Numbered from the stretch's first letter, positions 45,788 through 55,221 are shown. The stretch: DNA of 64,000 nucleotides from Bacillota bacterium (GCA_017397935.1 JAFQHN010000016.1:29593-93592); one strand, 5' to 3'. Notes: generated from the letters alone by a model not told the origin. Numbers and translations are program-made.

Positions 45788-46278
45788 TATTCTGCACCCC
45801 CTTTGGCAGCTAAATCTTTAAGCACCTGCCGTACCGAATCGGCCGTCAGGTTGCCGTAAACTTCATCGTTGATCATCATGGCCGGAGCCAGCGAGCAGCA
45901 GCCCAGACAAGCCACGTGTTTCAGCGTGAACAGGCCGTCTGCGGTGGTTTCGCCGTCTTTAATGCCCAGCTCCTCGGTGATAATGGCACTGATTTTCTCA
46001 GAGCCGTTAACGTGGCAGGCGGTGCCCTGGCACAGCATAATCAAATACTTGCCCACCGGCTGCAAACGGAACTGCGTGTAAAAGGACGCCACGCCCAGAA
46101 TTTTGGCCGGTGCAATACCGGTGGCCGCGCTGATGGCTTTGAGCGCATCCTTGGGCAGGTAACCGTAAAGGCCCTGCGTATGCTGTAAAATCATAATCAA
46201 CGAGCCGGGCTTGGCAGCGTATTCATCCAAAATCGGCTGCAAAAGCTGCAAATCAACTTTTTGCTCAACATTTGCCAT
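45787..46278 (-). CDS. NuoE/HydC-like [2Fe-2S] subunit
   Basis: A 163-residue thioredoxin-fold ferredoxin subunit of the NuoE type. The four cluster ligands are in CQGTACHVNGSE and VACLGCCSLAP. LGVASFYTQFRLQPVGK precedes them as usual. It is the first gene of the three-subunit operon (E, F, G-fusion), with GGGGAG nine bases before the ATG. It passes electrons to or from the FMN subunit. Confidence 0.95.
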   Translation of the reverse strand: MANVEQKVDLQLLQPILDEYAAKPGSLIMILQHTQGLYGYLPKDALKAISAATGIAPAKILGVASFYTQFRLQPVGKYLIMLCQGTACHVNGSEKISAIITEELGIKDGETTADGLFTLKHVACLGCCSLAPAMMINDEVYGNLTADSVRQVLKDLAAKGGAE

Positions 46279-46489
46279 AAATAAAAACTCCCCTCATCAT
46301 AGCGGACCGCAAATCAGGCCCGTATCGAATGTAAAAACCAAACTAAATACTATACATATACTATCGAATATATTTTGCAGGCAGAAGAAATATAAGTTAT
46401 CTGCCGCCTGAAATTTGCTTTTACAATTAAAATTTTAGCCGATTTTGCCGCTGTTTGCAAAGGCAATATCCGCCAAATAAAATAGCGTA

Positions 46490-46523
46490 AAGCCGGAAGG
46501 CGCAAAAACTGGTCTTCCGGCTT
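46490..46523 (-). terminator. Hairpin after carB-dapF
   Basis: AAGCCGGAAG pairs with CTTCCGGCTT (10 bp, 14-base loop); only a short T-run follows. It closes the carA-carB-dapF unit 42 bases after the stop. The 210 bases between it and the NuoE-like gene hold no gene and no convincing promoter. Confidence 0.7.
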
Positions 46524-46565
46524 ATTTAGCTGTTATATCAACTATTCTGCATTAGATTTCTGATA

Positions 46566-49500
46566 TTAAATCTCTACCACGCCGTCAAAGAGATTTTCGG
46601 CGCTGCCGGTCATAATCACATTTTCACCGTCATAGCTGATTTTCAAATCACCGCCGGGCTGTTTAACGGTAATTTCCTCGCCCATGGCGCAATAACCGTT
46701 GACAACCGCCGCCACCACGGCCGCACAGGAGCCTGTACCGCAGGCGTGAGTATAGCCGTTGCCGCGCTCCCATACGCGCATATCCAGCACATTACGGTTG
46801 AACACACGCACAAACTCGACATTTACGCGCTCGGGGAACCACGGATGATGCTCAAAATGATAACCGATTTTCTCTACCGGAATTTGCTCTGGGTTATCAC
46901 AGAAGATTACGATATGCGGATTGCCCACCGACAGGCAGGTGGCCAGATATTGTTTGCCCAGCACGGTAATCGGCTGATTGATAAAGGTCTCGCCCTCTAC
47001 CAGCATGGGCAGGCTGGCGGGATTAAGGCTGGGTTTGCCCATGGCCACCGACGCGCCCCAAACCTTGCCGTTGCGCTTGATAAGGGTAAGCTGCTTGATG
47101 CCGAAATCGGTCTCAATGGTCATCTCATCCTTGCAGACAATGCCGTTATCATACAGATACTTGCCGACGCAGCGAATGGCGTTGCCGCCGATGCCGCCGT
47201 TGGAACCGTCCATATTGTAAACCTTGACACGAACATCGGCATTATCGGACGGGCAAATCATCACTACACCGTCACCGCCGACACCGCGATAACGGTTGCA
47301 CAGGCGTACTGCCAAACCGGCAGGGTTGTCCAGATGCTGATGCAGGCAGTTAAAGTAAATATAATCGTTGCCGCAGCTTTGCATTTTGGTAAAGGCCAAT
47401 TTCTCAGGCGCGCGGCGCAGGTTGTTGATGTCTACCAGCTCAATGCTGTCCTGCGTATAAAGGCTGTGCAGACTGTCGGCCAGAACATTGGCAGTATCCA
47501 CCGAGGTCAGGCAGGGAATACCGCGTTCTACGGCCTTGCGGCGGGTGATCACGCTGTCTTTGTTGGGGTTGCGGCCCTTGGCAGAGGTGGAGATAACAAA
47601 GTTGATTTTGCCCTCCTCCATCAGTTTGAGCGCATTTTCCTCACCCTCGTGGATTTTCTCTACAAACTGGGATTCGATACCGGCTTCGGCCAGCACACGC
47701 TGAGTGCCGGCGGTAGCGTAGATATCAAAGCCAAGGTCGGCAAATTTCTTCACCAGGGGTACGATCTCGGCCTTATCACGGTCATTTACGGTTACAAACA
47801 AACCGCCGCGGTTGTCCAGATTATAACCGGCGGCCACCAATCCCTTGTAAATGGCCTCCTCAAAGCTGGTGCCGATGCCCAGTACCTCGCCGGTACTCTT
47901 CATCTCCGGCCCCAGTTGGTTGTCCACATTCAGCAGCTTCTCAAAAGAGAAGATGGGCACTTTAACCGCATAATAACAGGGCACGGGGTAAAGGCCGGTG
48001 CCATAGCCCATATCAGTTAGCTTCTCTCCCAACAGGGCCTTGGTTGCCAAATCTACCATGGGCACGCCGGTAACCTTGCTGAGGTACGGAATGGTACGGG
48101 AAGAACGGGGGTTAACCTCGATAACGTACAGCTGGTTGTCCTTGATGAGGTACTGGATGTTGACCAGACCGCGGGTTTCCAGCTCTACGGCCAATTTGCG
48201 GGTGGTTTCGATGATGGTCTCAACCATATCATCATTGATATTGTAAGCGGGATATACGGCAATCGAGTCACCGGAGTGAATACCCGCACGCTCGATATGC
48301 TCCATAATGCCGGGGATGAGGATGTCTTCGCCGTCACAGATAGCGTCGATTTCCAACTCAATACCCTGCAAATATTTGTCAATCAGCACCAGATTATCGG
48401 CATTTTGCTCCAAAATGATGGCCATGTATTCCTTGATGTCGGCCTCATTGAAGGCGATAATCATATTCTGGCCGCCCAGAACATAAGAAGGACGCATCAG
48501 CACGGGGTAACCGATATGCTCGGCCGCAGCCAGAGCCTCCTCGGTGGTACGCACGGTTTCACCCTTGGGACGCTGAATGTCCAGCTTGGTCAGCAGCTCA
48601 TCAAAACGGCCGCGGTCTTCGGCACGGTCAATGCTGTCAGCCGAGGTGCCGAGAATTCTGATACCGTTTTTGTCCAGATAATTGGTCAGCTTGATAGCCG
48701 TCTGGCCGCCGAAGGCAACTACCACACCGTAGGGGTTCTCGGTGGCGATGATGTTGGCCACATCCTCCTCGGTGAGAGGCTCAAAGTACAGACGGTCAGC
48801 GGTGTCGAAGTCGGTGGAAACGGTTTCGGGGTTGTTGTTGACGATGGCGACCTCATAGCCGGCCTGTTGAAGCGCCCAAACACAATGCACGGAGGCATAG
48901 TCGAACTCAATGCCCTGACCGATGCGGATGGGGCCGGAGCCAAGCACCATAACGGTCGGCTTGGGTTCTTTGCGCTCAGCCAGGAACTCAGCGGCCTCGT
49001 TTTCTTCATCATAGGTGGAATAGAAATAAGGCGTTTCGGCCGCAAACTCGGCAGCGCAGGTATCAACCATTTTGTAAACGGCGCGTGCCGGCTTGGTTAC
49101 CTGTTGGCCGGAAAGTTTGGTGATAACTTTATCGGGGAAGCCCATGCGCTTGGCGGCCAGATATTTTTCATCATCAAGGCCCTCTTTCAGGCTGGCTTCC
49201 ATATTGGCGATGTTGCCCAGTTTGGAGAGGAACCATTTGTCAATCTTGGTGATGTTGTAAATTTCATCATAGCTTACGCCGTTTTTAATGGCCTGATAAA
49301 CCACGAACAGGCGTTCATCGGTGCAATTATGCAGGGCCGCCTTGATTTCCTCGGGCGACATTTCCATTTGGCGATGAGCATTCAAATCCTGCAAGCCAAT
49401 CTCGGCACCGCGCACAGCCTTCATCAAGGCTTGCTCAAAGGTGGGAGCGATGGCCATAACCTCGCCGGTGGCCTTCATCTGGGTGCCCAAATCACGCTTG

Positions 49501-50603
49501 GCGTAAACAAATTTATCAAACGGCCACTTGGGGAATTTTACCACTACATAGTCAATGGCCGGCTCAGACGCAGCCACGGTTTTGCCGGTGATGGCGTTTT
49601 TGATTTCATCCAGAGTGTAACCGATGGCGATTTTGGTGGCAACTTTGGCAATCGGGTAACCAGTGGCCTTGGAAGCCAGCGCCGAAGAACGGGATACACG
49701 GGGGTTAACCTCGATTACGGCGTACTCAAAATTGTTGGGGTTTAAGGCAAACTGGCAGTTGCAGCCGCCCTCTACTTGCAGCTCATTAACGATAGCCAGG
49801 GCCGCTTTACGCAGCATCTGGTATTCCTTATCGGAAAGGGTAACGGCCGGAGCAATTACGATACTGTCGCCGGTATGTACGCCAACGGGGTCAAAGTTTT
49901 CCATCGAGCAGATGGTGATGTCATTACCTTTGCTGTCGCGCATAACCTCGAACTCGATTTCCTTCCAGCCGGCCACGGATTTTTCCAGCAAAATCTGGTG
50001 GATAGGCGAAAGGCGCAGGCCGTTATCGGCGATCTCGCGCAGTTCGGCCTCATTATTAACAATGCCGCCGCCGGTGCCGCCCAAAGTGAAGGCAGGACGC
50101 ACGATAACGGGATAACCCAGCTTATCGGCCAGGGTAACGGCATCTTCCAGCGTGGTTACGATGTCAGACGGGATACAGGGCTGGTTGATCTTCTCCATGG
50201 CCTCTTTGAAGAGCTGACGGTCCTCGGCACGCTCAATGGTATCGGGACGGGCGCCCAGCAAACGCACATTATGTGCGGCCAGAAAACCCTCTTTGGCCAG
50301 CTGCATGGAGAGTGTAAGGCCGGTTTGGCCGCCCAGAGTGGACAAAATGCTGTCCGGCTTTTCAATCTCAATAATGCGGCGCAGTACCGGCAGAGTCAGC
50401 GGCTCGATGTAGATTTTATCGGCCATGGCGCTGTCAGTCATGATGGTGGCGGGGTTGGAGTTGACCAGTACAACCTCCAAGCCGTCCTCTTTAAGCGCAC
50501 GGCAGGCCTGAGTGCCGGCATAGTCAAATTCTGCTGCCTGACCGATAACGATGGGGCCGGAGCCGATTACCATAACTTTTTTAATTCCGGGATTTAACGG
50601 CAT
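46566..50603 (-). CDS. carB: CarB-DapF fusion: carbamoyl-phosphate synthase large chain joined to diaminopimelate epimerase
   Basis: One 1345-residue frame. Residues 1-1068 are CarB: two ATP-grasp halves ([15 protein letters not shown] and [19 protein letters not shown] in the first, [20 protein letters not shown] in the second) and the C-terminal MGS-like allosteric domain. Residues 1069-1345 are a full-length Dap[70 protein letters not shown]. The first catalytic cysteine of DapF (CGN) is Gly at residue 1139 (bases 47187-47189); the second (residue 1288) is kept. The joint has no stop or visible frameshift. The gene starts directly after the carA stop with AGGAGG eight bases before the ATG. 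CarB looks functional; epimerase activity is doubtful. Confidence 0.92.
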   Translation of the reverse strand: MPLNPGIKKVMVIGSGPIVIGQAAEFDYAGTQACRALKEDGLEVVLVNSNPATIMTDSAMADKIYIEPLTLPVLRRIIEIEKPDSILSTLGGQTGLTLSMQLAKEGFLAAHNVRLLGARPDTIERAEDRQLFKEAMEKINQPCIPSDIVTTLEDAVTLADKLGYPVIVRPAFTLGGTGGGIVNNEAELREIADNGLRLSPIHQILLEKSVAGWKEIEFEVMRDSKGNDITICSMENFDPVGVHTGDSIVIAPAVTLSDKEYQMLRKAALAIVNELQVEGGCNCQFALNPNNFEYAVIEVNPRVSRSSALASKATGYPIAKVATKIAIGYTLDEIKNAITGKTVAASEPAIDYVVVKFPKWPFDKFVYAKRDLGTQMKATGEVMAIAPTFEQALMKAVRGAEIGLQDLNAHRQMEMSPEEIKAALHNCTDERLFVVYQAIKNGVSYDEIYNITKIDKWFLSKLGNIANMEASLKEGLDDEKYLAAKRMGFPDKVITKLSGQQVTKPARAVYKMVDTCAAEFAAETPYFYSTYDEENEAAEFLAERKEPKPTVMVLGSGPIRIGQGIEFDYASVHCVWALQQAGYEVAIVNNNPETVSTDFDTADRLYFEPLTEEDVANIIATENPYGVVVAFGGQTAIKLTNYLDKNGIRILGTSADSIDRAEDRGRFDELLTKLDIQRPKGETVRTTEEALAAAEHIGYPVLMRPSYVLGGQNMIIAFNEADIKEYMAIILEQNADNLVLIDKYLQGIELEIDAICDGEDILIPGIMEHIERAGIHSGDSIAVYPAYNINDDMVETIIETTRKLAVELETRGLVNIQYLIKDNQLYVIEVNPRSSRTIPYLSKVTGVPMVDLATKALLGEKLTDMGYGTGLYPVPCYYAVKVPIFSFEKLLNVDNQLGPEMKSTGEVLGIGTSFEEAIYKGLVAAGYNLDNRGGLFVTVNDRDKAEIVPLVKKFADLGFDIYATAGTQRVLAEAGIESQFVEKIHEGEENALKLMEEGKINFVISTSAKGRNPNKDSVITRRKAVERGIPCLTSVDTANVLADSLHSLYTQDSIELVDINNLRRAPEKLAFTKMQSCGNDYIYFNCLHQHLDNPAGLAVRLCNRYRGVGGDGVVMICPSDNADVRVKVYNMDGSNGGIGGNAIRCVGKYLYDNGIVCKDEMTIETDFGIKQLTLIKRNGKVWGASVAMGKPSLNPASLPMLVEGETFINQPITVLGKQYLATCLSVGNPHIVIFCDNPEQIPVEKIGYHFEHHPWFPERVNVEFVRVFNRNVLDMRVWERGNGYTHACGTGSCAAVVAAVVNGYCAMGEEITVKQPGGDLKISYDGENVIMTGSAENLFDGVVEI

Positions 50604-51677
50604 TTACTTCTCCTCCTTTGCAGCAGACATCATAGCAACAAACTTATCAAACAGGAAAGTGGAATTTTCGGCACCGCCGACAGCCTCGGGATAGAACTGT
50701 ACCGAGAAGGCCGGCTTGTCCGTATAATCAATGCCCTCGCAGGTGGCATCATTGGCGTTTACAAAGGTGATTTTGGCAGTCTCGGGCAGGGTATCGGCCT
50801 GCACCACATAGCCATGATTCTGAGAGGAGGTATAAACCTCGCCGGTGGCAGTATCCTGCACGGGATGGCCGCCGCGATGGCCGTAATGCAGCTTGGTAAC
50901 CTGTGCGCCGTGAGCCATGGCCAGCAGCTGATGCCCCAAACCGATACCGAAGGTGGGGATGCCGGCAGCCAGCAGCTTGGTGAGCTCGGCCACAATAGCG
51001 GTGTTATCCGCCGGGTTGCCGGGGCCCATGGAGAGCAGAATACCCTCCGGTTTGGCGGCCAGAATTTCCTCAGCGGTGGAGGAAGCAGGCATTTTGATAA
51101 CCTGACAGCCGCGCTGCTGCAAAGCATCGGCCACACTCTGCTTGGTACCGAAATCCCACAGCACGACCTTGCGGCCCTCGCCGGTAACGGTAACCTCGGC
51201 GCAGGTAACATTCTGCACAGCGTCCTCGGCCTTATAAGCTTTAATCTCAGCCAACAGTTCGGGAGTAACCTCCGGGTTGGGGGTGATTTTGGCGTTCATC
51301 ACACCGTGCTGGCGGATAACCTTGGTGAGTGCGCGGGTATCAATGCCGCAAAGGCCTACTATCTTATTATCCATTAAAAAAGTGTCAAGACGGCCTTCTG
51401 AACGGAAATTAGAAGGTTCCTGGCACCATTCACGCACAATATAGGCCTTCAACTGAGGCTTTTTGCTTTCGAAATCAGCAGGAATTACTCCATAATTGCC
51501 AATCAACGGGAAAGTCTGCAAAAGAATCTGACCGTAATAGCTGGGATCGGTCAGGGTTTCCAGATAACCTACCATTGCCGTAGTGAATACCAATTCACCT
51601 GTAACCTCGCCTGCATAGCCAAAAGACTTGCCGGCAAAGACACGGCCGTTCTCCAAAATCAGATAAAGATTTTGCAT
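50604..51677 (-). CDS. carA: Carbamoyl-phosphate synthase small chain lacking glutaminase residues
   Basis: A 357-residue CarA with normal N-terminal domain (LILENGRVFAGKSFGY, TDPSYYGQIL) and GATase fold. The nucleophile motif, normally GICLGHQ, reads GIGLGHQ (Gly 246, codon 50940-50942), and the catalytic-triad HPE reads YPE (Tyr 329, codon 50691-50693); the Glu remains. Both substitutions are clear in the DNA. Loss of the Cys and the His should abolish glutamine hydrolysis, so the enzyme probably uses free ammonia, as animal CPS-I does. GPGNP and QNHGY are retained. It is followed at once by the carB-dapF fusion. Confidence 0.95.
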   Translation of the reverse strand: MQNLYLILENGRVFAGKSFGYAGEVTGELVFTTAMVGYLETLTDPSYYGQILLQTFPLIGNYGVIPADFESKKPQLKAYIVREWCQEPSNFRSEGRLDTFLMDNKIVGLCGIDTRALTKVIRQHGVMNAKITPNPEVTPELLAEIKAYKAEDAVQNVTCAEVTVTGEGRKVVLWDFGTKQSVADALQQRGCQVIKMPASSTAEEILAAKPEGILLSMGPGNPADNTAIVAELTKLLAAGIPTFGIGLGHQLLAMAHGAQVTKLHYGHRGGHPVQDTATGEVYTSSQNHGYVVQADTLPETAKITFVNANDATCEGIDYTDKPAFSVQFYPEAVGGAENSTFLFDKFVAMMSAAKEEK

Positions 51678-51726
51678 GAATAACCACTCCTGTCCTTAAA
51701 ATCCTATCTTGTTTCCAAATTGTCTA

Positions 51727-51755
51727 ATTTTAGCATATTACAGCCCATAAATCAA
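51727..51755 (-). promoter_or_regulatory. Promoter of carA-carB-dapF
   Basis: TTGATT, 17 bases, TAAAAT preceded by TGC, giving a leader of about 40 bases. Upstream (51785-51815) are similar ATGTATAC and ATGTATTC words that could be a regulator half-site pair. No PyrR-type attenuator is seen, since the leader is too short. The rest of the 290-base gap is A+T-rich without a gene. Confidence 0.55.
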
Positions 51756-51920
51756 TACTTTGCAGCAGGAAAATGCACGAATACATCAATAAAATTTGTA
51801 TACATCTGGGCAAAAATTGCCAATTACAGCACATAAACCACCATATATGGTAAATTTTGGACGGCTATAAAAAATTTTGTTTACAAAAAACAACATATTA
51901 AACAAAGGTATTAAAAAAGC

Positions 51921-51946
51921 AAAAAAGCAGAGCCGAAGCTCTGCTT
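51921..51946 (-). terminator. Terminator of degV
   Basis: AAGCAGAGC and GCTCTGCTT pair perfectly around a TTCG tetraloop, followed by a T-run, 23 bases after the degV stop. Confidence 0.92.
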
Positions 51947-51968
51947 AAATTAGATTGGTTATATATGC

Positions 51969-52817
51969 TTAATCGACTTTGCGGATGTAATGCATGGAAA
52001 CACAGCCGGGGCCGCCCTGCGCGATACATACGGCGCTGAGCTGCACAACTTCCAAATCAATACCCTCGCCAAAGAGGTTTTTCAGCGCGGCAACAGCCTG
52101 CTCTGCCCGCTTGGGCACATTGGCGTGGCCCACATAAAATTTGCAGCCGGCCGCATCGGCACCAACCTTTTGCATATCCTTGGCGATGGCCTCGAAAGCC
52201 TTGCTGATGGTGCGCTTAACGGTGAACATATCCAGACGCTTACCATCCTCAGACAGCTTAACGGCGGGAGCCATTTTAATGGTTTTGCCGATGTAGGCAA
52301 CCAGCGGAGACAAGCGGCCGCCGCGGCGCAGAAAATCAAAATCATCCACCACCAGGTAAGAATCGGTGTTATTGATAACATAATCCAGCTTGGCCAGCAC
52401 ATTTTTAACGCTCTCACCGGCTGCGGCCATACGCGCTGCCATCTCGGCCATATAACGCTGAGGGCCGGCGATGGACTGAGAATTTACCACATGAATACGC
52501 TGGGGGTTTTCGGCCATGGTGCGTGCCAGACAAGCGGACTCATAAGTGCCGGAGAGACCGTCGGCCAAGGTTACATTGATAATCTCAGCGGTGGGGTCGG
52601 CGTTATAACTGTCCACCACGCTGCCAACGGGCGGCTGAGAGGAGGAAGGAATTTTGGCCTGAGCAATCAAATCCAGACAATCCTGCTGTTGTGCCTCAAT
52701 ATAATCCAGCCAGCTATCCTCACCGCAAACCAGCTGCAAGGGAGCAACGGTCAGGCCGATAGCCGCTGCCTCGGCCGGGGCGTATAATGTGCAAGTATCA
52801 GAAAAAATTTTCAGCAT
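51969..52817 (-). CDS. DegV-family fatty-acid-binding protein
   Basis: DegV (FakB-like) proteins bind one fatty acid and present it to the kinase FakA. The 282-residue protein has IFSDTCTLYAPAEAAAIGLT at the start, SSSQPPVGSV near residue 60, the segment ADGLSGTYESACLA near 85 that holds the carboxylate-binding Ser/Thr, and DDFDFLRRGGRLSPLVAYIG near 165. No fakA is nearby in the window. GAGG lies five bases before the ATG; a strong promoter and a palindrome lie upstream, and a strong terminator follows, so it is monocistronic. Confidence 0.92.
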   Translation of the reverse strand: MLKIFSDTCTLYAPAEAAAIGLTVAPLQLVCGEDSWLDYIEAQQQDCLDLIAQAKIPSSSQPPVGSVVDSYNADPTAEIINVTLADGLSGTYESACLARTMAENPQRIHVVNSQSIAGPQRYMAEMAARMAAAGESVKNVLAKLDYVINNTDSYLVVDDFDFLRRGGRLSPLVAYIGKTIKMAPAVKLSEDGKRLDMFTVKRTISKAFEAIAKDMQKVGADAAGCKFYVGHANVPKRAEQAVAALKNLFGEGIDLEVVQLSAVCIAQGGPGCVSMHYIRKVD

Positions 52818-52839
52818 AGGAACCTCACAAAAAATTATT

Positions 52840-52854
52840 TAGTATTTCATACTA
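52840..52854 (-). promoter_or_regulatory. Operator-like palindrome in the degV leader
   Basis: TAGTATTTCATACTA is a perfect 6-3-6 palindrome just downstream of the predicted degV transcription start. The pattern resembles TTAGTA/TACTAA sites of fatty-acid regulators of the FapR type; that link is tentative. Confidence 0.5.
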
Positions 52855-52862
52855 CTTTATAC

Positions 52863-52890
52863 AGTATAACATAACAGCAAGATTTGTCAA
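52863..52890 (-). promoter_or_regulatory. Strong sigma-A promoter of degV
   Basis: Perfect TTGACA, 16 bases, TATACT with TGT before it (extended -10). It is the closest match to consensus in the window. Confidence 0.85.
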
Positions 52891-52930
52891 GAAAAAGCTG
52901 TATTTAGCGAAATTTGTCAGCAGCGATTAC

Positions 52931-52967
52931 AAAAGAATATCCGCCAGCCAGTTTGCCGGCGGATATT
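52931..52967 (-). terminator. Terminator of the stalk-protein gene
   Basis: AATATCCGCC and GGCGGATATT form a perfect 10-bp stem, loop of 12 bases, followed by CTTTTG; about 30 bases after the stop codon. Confidence 0.85.
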
Positions 52968-52995
52968 GCGGTTTGTTTAATTGGGGATACCAACC

Positions 52996-55068
52996 TTATT
53001 TTTTGTTATCCTCAACACCATAAGTGATTATAACCTCTTTGGTGGCATTGTTGAATTGGCACTTGCAGTTCAATTTCTCGGAGACATAGCGAATCGGCAC
53101 AAAAGTGGTGTTGGCCTTAACCTCGGGTGCAACATCAAAATCTTTAATCTTCTTGCCGATGTCCATATACATACGCTCGCCATCCTTATTGATGGTGATT
53201 TGCTTGGCCTCGTTATTATAATTTACATTGGCACCAAGGGCCTCGGCAATAACACGCAGGGGCACCTGAGTGCGGCTGCTGGTGATATAAGGTGCAGAGG
53301 CCAGAGTGTAAGACTTGCCGTTTACAATATAATTGGTGCTGCCGATACGCAAAACCACCTTAACGGGGTCACCGTTGGCGGCAGGCTTATCGGTGGTGGG
53401 TTTATCAACCACCGAATCACTGCGGGTAATAGTGAGACGGTAAGTTTCATCATCACCGTTGGCCGCCGTTACCTTAACAGTTACACTGGTCATGCCGGTG
53501 TTCAGCGAATATTCCTCGGACTGCTTATTGTTCTTAACCTCATCACCGTTGACGGTAATGGTGGCATCATCGGATTCAGGGTCGGCCTTTACGGTAAATA
53601 CATCGGCATTTTTGCCAACCGTGGCCAGATAAGTGTAGGTTTTGCCGGCAAATTCGGGCGAGAGCTCAACCTCTACACCGTCAACATACAATTCCAAATC
53701 ATCCAGACGGCAGTTATCATCCAGCTGCTTATCCAGAACATCAAACTTGTAATCGGTGTATTCCTCAAAATTGGGGCTGTAAACGCGGATAGTGGCAACA
53801 TCATCGGCTTCCAGCTCTACGGCCGAGCAATACTCATCATCCTCCAACATCACAACCTCATCATCATAATGCAGCAGTACCACGCTGTCGCTGTCCTCTA
53901 AGGAGGGACGGAAGCTGAAATAAGCGGAATCATCGCCGGCAATCAGCTCATAACTCTTGGTGTAAGAGTCAAAATCGGGCTCGGACTCAATTTCCGTCAT
54001 GCTGCTGACACTTTTGCCGGTGCCGCGCTTGATACGCAGGTTATCCAGAGTGGAGCTGTCACCGTCAGTATTAACGGCACGCAGCAGGTTGACGGTATAC
54101 TCCTCGACATCACCGTCCTCCTCGGTCACCTTAACGGTGTAAGCCTTGCCGTCGGTGCCGGCCGACAAATCGTTGCTCTCGTTACCGCTGCGTACGGTTT
54201 TGCCGTTGATTTTCAGCGTTTCAATCTCATCGCCGTAAGTGGGGATGATTACCGCAGTTTTCTCATCCTTGGGCAGGCAGACATAATACTCGTGCACATC
54301 GGGGTCAAACTTGGGGAAGAGGTCATACTTGCCGTCAGAGGTTTTGACTTCCAAATCGGTCAGCTTTTCATCGTCATCATCATTATCACCCTTGGCATCA
54401 GCAGAGCGCTCAATGGTGAATTTATACTCGGCTACTTCTTCTTCGTCCTCATTATAAACCCTGAGGTAAACGGTCACATCATCATTTTTGGGCACCTTAA
54501 TGTTCCACGCATTGTTGCCGGAGCCGCTGTCGTTGCACTCTACGGTGTAATCGTCATTGGCCAGATAAACTTTCAGGCGGATAGAACTTTCATCCTCGGG
54601 AATCAACAAATCATTTTCATCATCCAGCGAGGTAAAGGATTTCTCGAAATCGTCGCCGGTGAAGAGTACGGACTCAATGCCCTCCATACCGCGGGTCAAA
54701 TCCAGATAATAACGCTTCTGGCGCTTATCGTCATCATCATAAACGCTGATGGTGACGCGAATGGTTTCATCCTCATCCAGCGTTACATAATAATTATCGT
54801 CGCTGTCCTGCCCAACCTCGCCGGTGATTTTATAGGTACCGTCTACGGTGCGGGGCACAATGCGCACACGGCGCCAATCCACCGTTTGCTCCATATTGCT
54901 TTCAATATCATCCTCGGTGATGCGGATTCGGCTGTCGTCATCGTAATAATCATAAAGGTCGATACGGTCCAGCTCATAATCGGCGGCGGCGGCAACAGCT
55001 GCCATACCGAAGAACATCGCGCAGGCCAACAATACCAGGCCGAATAGCTTCATTTTTCTGCTCAACAT
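52996..55068 (-). CDS. Secreted acidic protein with cadherin-like repeats and copper amine oxidase N-terminal-type domain
   Basis: A 690-residue exported protein. A signal peptide (LFGLVLLACAMFFGMAAVAAA) is followed by Asp/Glu-rich beta domains, at least three resembling the cadherin-like beta-sandwich family (LTDLEVKTSDGKYDLFPKF; STLDNLRIKRGTG; CRLDDLELYVDGVEVELSPEF, each ending near YTVNLLRA or YRLTITRS). The last about 110 residues match the stalk-type domain annotated as copper amine oxidase N-terminal (SSRTQVPLRVIAEALGANV, NTTFVPIRYVSEKL). It is probably a cell-surface structural or adhesive protein; no enzyme is suggested. The ATG is seven bases after GGGAGG; it has its own promoter and terminator. 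Confidence 0.85.
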   Translation of the reverse strand: MLSRKMKLFGLVLLACAMFFGMAAVAAAADYELDRIDLYDYYDDDSRIRITEDDIESNMEQTVDWRRVRIVPRTVDGTYKITGEVGQDSDDNYYVTLDEDETIRVTISVYDDDDKRQKRYYLDLTRGMEGIESVLFTGDDFEKSFTSLDDENDLLIPEDESSIRLKVYLANDDYTVECNDSGSGNNAWNIKVPKNDDVTVYLRVYNEDEEEVAEYKFTIERSADAKGDNDDDDEKLTDLEVKTSDGKYDLFPKFDPDVHEYYVCLPKDEKTAVIIPTYGDEIETLKINGKTVRSGNESNDLSAGTDGKAYTVKVTEEDGDVEEYTVNLLRAVNTDGDSSTLDNLRIKRGTGKSVSSMTEIESEPDFDSYTKSYELIAGDDSAYFSFRPSLEDSDSVVLLHYDDEVVMLEDDEYCSAVELEADDVATIRVYSPNFEEYTDYKFDVLDKQLDDNCRLDDLELYVDGVEVELSPEFAGKTYTYLATVGKNADVFTVKADPESDDATITVNGDEVKNNKQSEEYSLNTGMTSVTVKVTAANGDDETYRLTITRSDSVVDKPTTDKPAANGDPVKVVLRIGSTNYIVNGKSYTLASAPYITSSRTQVPLRVIAEALGANVNYNNEAKQITINKDGERMYMDIGKKIKDFDVAPEVKANTTFVPIRYVSEKLNCKCQFNNATKEVIITYGVEDNKK

Positions 55069-55191
55069 AATCAATCCTCCCTCTCTTTGCTGCTGCCCGT
55101 AGCAGCATTTACACAACTTTACAAAATTTTTTTGAGGATAATTAAGGCTGCCGATAACCTATGCCAAATTATCCTTCTTAAAAATCATTCT

Positions 55192-55221
55192 ATCATATTA
55201 AAACAGAGGAAACAACCGCAA
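55192..55221 (-). promoter_or_regulatory. Promoter of the stalk-protein gene
   Basis: TTGCGG, 18 bases, TATGAT, giving a leader of about 115 bases. The -35 is the same TTGCGG as in the rpsB and orphan-gene promoters. A second, C-rich stretch in the leader has no clear structure. Confidence 0.6.

Noticed and set aside
51678..51968. PyrR-type attenuator before carA
   Set aside because: The only hairpin with T-run in the gap is the degV terminator, upstream of the carA promoter; the carA leader is about 40 bases.
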